From Methylobacterium oxalidis (GTDB lineage Bacteria > Pseudomonadota > Alphaproteobacteria > Rhizobiales > Beijerinckiaceae), in NCBI RefSeq assembly GCF_007992195.1, contig NZ_BJZU01000026.1, positions 1 through 60,397 on the forward strand: DNA of 60,397 bases, written 5' to 3'. The notes beneath the pieces are model-generated. The model saw only the letters and a program-made list of their open reading frames with translations. It made no database searches and had not been told where the DNA came from. Numbering within the stretch: the stretch's first letter is position 1; every line of letters starts with the position of its first letter. This document shows, in pieces, positions 55,622 through 60,397 of the stretch. The position numbers and the translations under genes were made by a program.

Positions 55622-56505
55622 GCGCGCCGCTCCTCCGCTTCGCGCCGAGCCCGAACGGCCGGCTCCATCTCGGCCACGCCTACTCGGCCCTCCTCAACGC
55701 CGCGATCGCGCGCCGCCTCGGCGGGCGCCTGCTGCTGCGCATCGAGGACATCGACCCGGTCCGCTCGCGGCCGGAGCTCGTGGCGGGACTCGTCGACGAC
55801 CTCGCCTGGCTCGGCCTGCGCTTCCCCGAGCCCCCGCGCCGGCAATCCGAGCACATGGCGACCTACCGCGACGCCCTCGGCGGGCTTGCCCGGCGCGGCC
55901 TCGCCTACCCGTGCTTCTGCTCGCGCGGGGCCGTCTCGGCCCGCGTGGCGGCGCTCGCCGCCGCCGGGCGGCCCGTGGCGGCGGACCCCGACGGCGTGCC
56001 GCTCTATCCCGGCACCTGCCGCCAGCTGCTCCCGGGCGAGGTGGACGCCCGCCGCGCCGCCGGCGAGCCGCACGCCTGGCGCCTCGACATGGCCCGCGCG
56101 CTCGAGGCCGAGCCCGGCCCGCACGCCTTCGCCGCCTTCGATCCGGAGGGCGGCGAGCGCCGGGTCGCGGCCAATCCCGCCCGCTGGGGCGACGCGCTGA
56201 TCGGCCGCCGCGACGTGCCGACGAGCTACCACCTCTCGGTCGTCCTCGACGACGCGGACCAGGGCATCACGCACGTGGTGCGGGGCCGCGACCTCGAGGC
56301 CGCGACGGACCTTCACGCCCTCCTGCAGCGCCTCCTCGGCCTCACCGGCCCGCGCTACCACCACCACGTCCTGATCCTCGACGAGGCGGGCGCCAAGCTC
56401 GCCAAGTCGCGGGGCTCGGCCTCCCTCGCCGACCTGCGGGCGGCCGGCACGGCGCCCGCCGGGATCCGGGCGCAGCTCGGATTTCCCGACGACGTCGGCC
56501 GGTAG
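55618..56505 (+). CDS. gluQ: Glutamyl-Q tRNA(Asp) synthetase
   Basis: A 295-residue paralogue of glutamyl-tRNA synthetase catalytic domain that attaches glutamate to queuosine on tRNA(Asp). The N-terminus has FAPSPNGRLHLGHAYSALLN (HLGH signature). Zinc-site residues are Cys99-x-Cys101 (PCFCSR) and Tyr130-x3-Cys134 (YPGTC). KLAKS replaces KMSKS late in the protein. There is no anticodon-binding domain, which is the YadB/GluQRS hallmark. The start GTG overlaps the stop of the upstream small gene. Confidence 0.93.
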   Translation: MSAPLLRFAPSPNGRLHLGHAYSALLNAAIARRLGGRLLLRIEDIDPVRSRPELVAGLVDDLAWLGLRFPEPPRRQSEHMATYRDALGGLARRGLAYPCFCSRGAVSARVAALAAAGRPVAADPDGVPLYPGTCRQLLPGEVDARRAAGEPHAWRLDMARALEAEPGPHAFAAFDPEGGERRVAANPARWGDALIGRRDVPTSYHLSVVLDDADQGITHVVRGRDLEAATDLHALLQRLLGLTGPRYHHHVLILDEAGAKLAKSRGSASLADLRAAGTAPAGIRAQLGFPDDVGR

Positions 56506-56526
56506 CGCCTCTCTGCGAACGCGCCC

Positions 56527-57720
56527 TCAGGCGGCCCGGGGAAGGGGACCCGCCGCGGGAGGCTCGTAGCCCCGGCAGAGGTTCCGGCCCGCACGCTTGG
56601 CCGCGTAGAGGGCGAGGTCGGCCCGTTCCGTCAGCTCCCGCCCCGTCAGCCGGCCTCCGGGCCCGTCCGCGGCGAAGCCGACGCTGATCGTCACCCGGCC
56701 GAGCGCGTGGGCGGCGTGCGGGATGGCCGCGGCCTCCACCGCGGCGCGCAGGCGCTCCCTGAGGCGTCCCGCCTCGTGCGGGCCGAGGCCGGGGGCCACC
56801 AGGACGAACTCCTCGCCGCCGTAGCGCGCGAGCCGCACCGGCGCCCGCACCTCGGCGGACAGGCATTCGGCGACCGCGCGCAGGCAGGCGTCGCCGCCCT
56901 GGTGCCCGTAGAGGTCGTTGTAGAGCTTGAAATGGTCGACATCGAGGATCAGCACCGCGAGGTCCCCACCGAAGCCGGCATCCTCCGGGTCGCGCGCCGC
57001 GCGCAGGGCCTCCTCGAAGGCGCGCCGGTTGCCGAGCCCGGTGAGCGGGTCGCGCCGGACATGCTCCTCCAACCTCAGGTTCGCCTCGGCGAGCTCCCGC
57101 TGCTGGGCCGCGCCGAGGAGGTCGCGCAGGAAGTCCGCGCGCCGCGTGATCTCGACGAAGCGGTGCATCACCGTCGCGGCCAGCATCACGGCCGGATAGT
57201 AGATCAGGATGCTGAGCTTCGTCGTGAGGGCGACGTCGAGGCGCCAGATCAGCAGCCCGAAGGCGGCCTGGTTGAGGACCAGCATGGCGGCCGCCGTGCG
57301 CACGCCCACGGGCAGCCAGATCAGGGCCGAGAACACCGCGAACGGCGCCGAGAGGTCGTAGGTCAGCCCCACCTCCGTCGAGCGCAGGTGCCCGAGGAAG
57401 CCCGTGACGAGGGTGATCGTCAGGGTGGCGGCGATCACGCCGAGCGCGACGAGCCAGTCCGGCCGCGGCCGCCCGAGCAGGGCCCGCACCCCGAGCAGGA
57501 TGCCGGCGCCGAAGACGAGGCGCGCCACGAGGATCGTCCCGAGATGATCCTCGAGGTTCATCGCGTCGACGGGGATGCACAGCACGTTCACGCTGGCGAC
57601 GAGCAGCAGCCAGAGCCGGATCAGCGCGTCGCGGCGCGGCCGCACCCGCGCCCTGTAGCGCGCCTCGAGATCGGGCGGCAGCCAGTCCCCGGCGGCCTGC
57701 GCCGCGATCCACGCCGACAC
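56527..57720 (-). CDS. Membrane-anchored diguanylate cyclase (GGDEF)
   Basis: A 397-residue protein. The N-terminal half has about six hydrophobic helices (LIRLWLLLVASVNVLCIPV through YYPAVMLAATVMHRFV), followed by a short coiled segment. The GGDEF domain (about 220-385) has DPLTGLGNRRAFEEAL, DVDHFKLYNDLYGHQGGD and an active GGEEF, so it should produce c-di-GMP. No RxxD inhibitory site precedes it. The start is a GTG at 57720. It is convergent with gluQ, 21 bases apart. A comparatively AT-rich upstream region (57850-57960) may hold the promoter. Confidence 0.88.
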   Translation of the reverse strand: MSAWIAAQAAGDWLPPDLEARYRARVRPRRDALIRLWLLLVASVNVLCIPVDAMNLEDHLGTILVARLVFGAGILLGVRALLGRPRPDWLVALGVIAATLTITLVTGFLGHLRSTEVGLTYDLSAPFAVFSALIWLPVGVRTAAAMLVLNQAAFGLLIWRLDVALTTKLSILIYYPAVMLAATVMHRFVEITRRADFLRDLLGAAQQRELAEANLRLEEHVRRDPLTGLGNRRAFEEALRAARDPEDAGFGGDLAVLILDVDHFKLYNDLYGHQGGDACLRAVAECLSAEVRAPVRLARYGGEEFVLVAPGLGPHEAGRLRERLRAAVEAAAIPHAAHALGRVTISVGFAADGPGGRLTGRELTERADLALYAAKRAGRNLCRGYEPPAAGPLPRAA

Positions 57721-58016
57721 CGTCTCGGAGCGGTCCGCGGCGGACCGGGCCGGCGCGGGCGTTCCGGTCCTCCCGTCCGACAGCTCACCCTCCCGCGTGC
57801 AACGGGGTCAGCGGCGCCCGTCGGGGACCGGCCTGACCTGCACGGCACAATGGGACCTAAGGTTTAACAAGTCCTGCAACCGGACGCATCGGCCTTTGGG
57901 CGGATCACAAGGGAGGATATACTTGCGGAGCCGCGCCGGAATGCAATCGAGAGTTTTATGGCCCCGCCACAAAACCGCTCGCCGCGAGGGCTCCCGGCCG
58001 CGCGCTGCCGCGCCCG

Positions 58017-60068
58017 TCAGCGCATCGCGTCGCGCTGCGCCATCGCGGTGGCGCTCCTCGACTTCTGCATCACGGCCTCGATCTGCTCGCGCTGGCGCTT
58101 GAACTCGGCGAGCAGCCGCCCGTCGAGCTCGCGCCCGCGCGGCACGCGGATCTTCATCGGGTCGACGAAGTGGCCGTTGATGATGACCTCGTAGTGCAGG
58201 TGCGCGCCGGTCGAGAGGCCGGTGGAGCCGACATAGCCGATCACCTGGCCCTGGCGGACCTTGGCGCCCGCCGAGATGCCGCGCCCGAACCGCGACATGT
58301 GGTTGTAGGTGGTGACGTAGCCGTTGATGTGCTGGATCTCGACGCGGCGGCCGTAGCCGGAATCCCACTCGGCCTTGATCACGGTGCCGTTGCCCGCCGC
58401 CACGATCGGCGTGCCGATCGGGTTCGCCCAGTCGACCCCGGTGTGGAGCTTGGCGTAGCCGAGGATCGGGTGGCGCCGGTAGCCGAAGCCGGAGCGCAGG
58501 ATGCCGTCGGCGATCGGCTTGCGGATCAGGAACTTCTTGAGCGAGCGGCCCTGCTCGTCGAGGAAGTCGATCGAGCCGTCGTCGGGAGACTGGAAGCGGT
58601 AGATCTTGCGGCTCTCGCCGCCGAGGTTGAGCGAGGCGTAGAGGAGCTCCGGCCGCTCGGAGGCGCCCTGGCCCGCATCCTCGTCGTAGGTGTAGAACAC
58701 GTCGAGCCCGTCTCCGCTGGAAATGCGGCGCTGGAAGTCGACGTCGTAGCTGAACACCCGCACGATGTCTTCGACGGTGGAGCGCGGCAAGTCGTGGCGC
58801 GCCGCCGTCTCGTAGAGGCTCTGGTAGAGGCGGGGGCCGGAGCCGCCCTCCTCGTCCTCCTCGCTCTCGGCGGCCGGCGCCTTGGCGCGCGCCGGCGCGT
58901 CCTCGGTGGGGGGCGCCACGGAGACGAAGGCGCCGCGGTCGTTGAGCGCCGCGATGCCCTCGATGCCGTTCTCCCCGTAGAGGATGACGCGGGTGACCTG
59001 GCGGGGGTCGCCGGGCTTCGGCCCCGGCGCGACCTGCACGCGGAACTGCTGGCCCTCGGCCAGCGCCCCCGTGCGGCCGCGGCCGCCGAGGGCGGCGACG
59101 ATCGCGCGGACCTGCTCGTCGCCGGCGTGGCCGGTCGCCTTCAGGGCCGCCTCGAAGCTGTCGCCGCGCTTCAGCGCGAGGTCGCGCTCCTCCACGAGGG
59201 GCGCCTCGTTCGGGCGCAGCTCGACCTTGGGCAGGCGGGTCACGTTCTCGGGGACGACCAGGACCTCGATCGACTTGAACGGGCTGCCGTCCTGGGGCGC
59301 CCGGGCCGAGCCGTCGAAGTCGGGTCCCGCCGGCGCCTGCTGAAGGGTGCGCGAGAGCATGATCTGCGGCGCGATCGGGATGGTGCTGCGCCGGCCCGCC
59401 TCGGCCGCCATGCGGCGCTCCTCCTCGACCTGGGCGGCGACGTCGTCGTCGCTGAGCGCGGGCGCGGCGGAGTCGACGGCGATCTCGGCGAGGTCGCGCT
59501 TGACCACCGTCACCTCGGCGCCCGGCGCGTCCGCGGCCCCGTTCACGTCGGGCGCGCGCTCCAGGGGCTCGTCCGAGACGAAGCGCAGCGGGTCGAAGCG
59601 GGGGATGTCCGAGGCGAAGACGCCGGTCGACTGGGAGAGCGCGGTGGAGATCCGCACGAAGGGGCGGACCTTGATGATCTCGCGCTCGCCGAGGCGCACC
59701 GTCACCGGCGCGCGGAAGCTCTGCTTGGCCGAGGCGATCATCAGGTTGCGCACGAGGCGGTCGCCCTTGCGCGCCACGTTGCTGCCGCCCTCGCTCGCCT
59801 GCTGGCGCACCACCACCGTCGCCCGCTCGGGAATCGCCGCCAAGGAGGCCTGGCCCTGGAGCGAGACGTGGAGCGCCGCCCCGATCAGCCCCGCCCCGGT
59901 GAGGCCGGTGAGCGCGCTGGCGCAGAGCCAGCGCAGGTTCACCTCGCGCCGGTCGATCCGCGCGGCGTCCGAGCCCGAGAGATCGAGGGCCGGCTCGGCC
60001 CCGTAGGCAGGGGCGGCCGCCCGGCCGGCATCGCCGGCATCACCGATCTTGAGACGGCCGCGCGTCAC
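58017..60068 (-). CDS. M23 family murein metallopeptidase with long periplasmic region
   Basis: A 683-residue protein: short cytoplasmic tail, one membrane helix (about 47-68), a long charged and Pro/Ala-rich periplasmic region (70-410), a degenerate LysM/opacity-like region, and a C-terminal M23 (LytM) domain. Metal residues are RHPILGYAKLHTGVDWA (His, Asp) and HLHYEV. It would cut peptidoglycan crosslinks, in cell division or growth. The start is GTG at 60068 with AAGGA seven bases upstream. No FtsE/FtsX or activator partner is adjacent. A coiled C-terminal tail (AEFKRQREQIEAVMQKSR) follows the catalytic domain. Confidence 0.9.
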   Translation of the reverse strand: MTRGRLKIGDAGDAGRAAAPAYGAEPALDLSGSDAARIDRREVNLRWLCASALTGLTGAGLIGAALHVSLQGQASLAAIPERATVVVRQQASEGGSNVARKGDRLVRNLMIASAKQSFRAPVTVRLGEREIIKVRPFVRISTALSQSTGVFASDIPRFDPLRFVSDEPLERAPDVNGAADAPGAEVTVVKRDLAEIAVDSAAPALSDDDVAAQVEEERRMAAEAGRRSTIPIAPQIMLSRTLQQAPAGPDFDGSARAPQDGSPFKSIEVLVVPENVTRLPKVELRPNEAPLVEERDLALKRGDSFEAALKATGHAGDEQVRAIVAALGGRGRTGALAEGQQFRVQVAPGPKPGDPRQVTRVILYGENGIEGIAALNDRGAFVSVAPPTEDAPARAKAPAAESEEDEEGGSGPRLYQSLYETAARHDLPRSTVEDIVRVFSYDVDFQRRISSGDGLDVFYTYDEDAGQGASERPELLYASLNLGGESRKIYRFQSPDDGSIDFLDEQGRSLKKFLIRKPIADGILRSGFGYRRHPILGYAKLHTGVDWANPIGTPIVAAGNGTVIKAEWDSGYGRRVEIQHINGYVTTYNHMSRFGRGISAGAKVRQGQVIGYVGSTGLSTGAHLHYEVIINGHFVDPMKIRVPRGRELDGRLLAEFKRQREQIEAVMQKSRSATAMAQRDAMR

Positions 60069-60397
60069 GGGCGTTCCTTCTTGGGGTGGACGCCCTGCGT
60101 GGAGAGGCGCCGCGATGCCGGCCGCGCGGGCGCGGCACGGGCGCCGCCGATCCCCGCGAGCCGGCGGATCCGATGATCAAGCATGTCGAGGCGCAGCGTG
60201 TCGAGATTGAGGCGCCGCGACCGGCGGCCGCTCGCGCGCGCCGTTCCGCGATCACGGTCCCGAGGCGCCCGCGGTCCGGCGGTCGCCCATGGTCCGGGGA
60301 GGGCTGCGGGCGCGAAGGCAGGGAAGACAGAAGAGGAGCAGGGAGAGAGAGGCCCGGAAACCGTCACACGGCTGTCTCGCGAATTTCCTAGGAACCG
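60069..60397. other. Non-coding stretch at the right window edge
   Basis: No convincing gene. Several short ORFs cross it, all Arg/Pro-rich. A short palindrome, TTCCTAGGAA, lies at 60385-60394, next to the window edge. The left part should contain the promoter of the M23 gene. A gene to the right may start beyond the window. Confidence 0.4.

Noticed and set aside
60065..60367. 100-codon minus ORF near the right edge
   Set aside because: Arg/Pro-rich, no start signal, no recognisable segment; part of the M23 gene leader.
60385..60394. TTCCTAGGAA palindrome as an attachment or regulatory site
   Set aside because: A 10-bp palindrome at the window edge is too short to interpret without the flanking sequence.

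Overview
This 60.4 kb window is a GC-rich (about 70 percent), densely coding bacterial chromosome segment. Gene content points to an alphaproteobacterium of the order Hyphomicrobiales, most likely Methylobacterium or a close relative. The evidence is the trpA-accD-folC gene order, an AccD without its zinc finger, the tsaE/kinase-murU-addB-addA-trxA neighbourhood, paoABC, a cyanase cluster and several c-di-GMP enzymes. The organism call is inferred from family resemblance, not from a search. I saw no rRNA, tRNA, CRISPR array, transposase or prophage. Codon and base use look uniform, so this reads as core and near-core chromosome, not an island.

Layout. 1-6.4 kb: pbpC, an FMN reductase, two small genes (one resembling ribosome modulation factor), a coupled methyltransferase/half-glycosyltransferase pair, and topoisomerase IB. 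6.5-9.9 kb: an oxidase subunit I (cydA) without a cydB neighbour, then a LuxR-type and a GGDEF regulator, both with degenerate receiver domains. 9.9-16 kb: small secreted or hypothetical proteins, an FTR1-type iron permease preceded by two Irr/ICE-like boxes, an EamA-type transporter, crcB, and a phosphoesterase/nucleotidyltransferase pair. 16-20 kb: the molybdenum aldehyde oxidoreductase operon paoABC, read right to left. 20.1-25.9 kb: an M20 peptidase, a tandem-GT2 glycosyltransferase and a large HAD protein.

25.9-32.2 kb is the most coherent regulatory unit: doxX, cynS, and an ABC transporter (cynD, cynB, cynA) on the minus strand, divergent from a sigma54 enhancer-binding regulator. The divergent gap carries a near-consensus sigma54 -24/-12 element facing the transporter and two exact 12-bp palindromes, plus a third degenerate one, between it and the regulator. 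Together these would let the cell import cyanate and convert it to ammonia and CO2 under nitrogen or cyanate control.

32.4-45.8 kb: a DUF3307 protein, a cyclic-nucleotide-binding/EAL protein, a TsaE-kinase fusion with murU (tRNA t6A and cell-wall sugar recycling), the addBA recombination nuclease-helicase, a secreted sugar dehydrogenase and trxA. 45.9-50.3 kb: an outer-membrane beta-barrel, folC, accD and trpA. 50.4-60.4 kb: a large MGH1/GH63-like glycosidase, a hybrid histidine kinase, a Cys-rich small protein coupled to gluQ(RS), a membrane GGDEF protein and an M23 murein peptidase.

Two recurring DNA-level patterns stand out. One is a palindromic repeat element present at the first bases of the window and again upstream of addB, each time in frame with the following ORF. 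The other is short tandem duplications (12-14 bp, 2-4 units) at several gene junctions, some containing stop codons or ribosome-binding sites. I found no clear novel multi-gene system. The cyanate regulatory region is the strongest candidate for follow-up.
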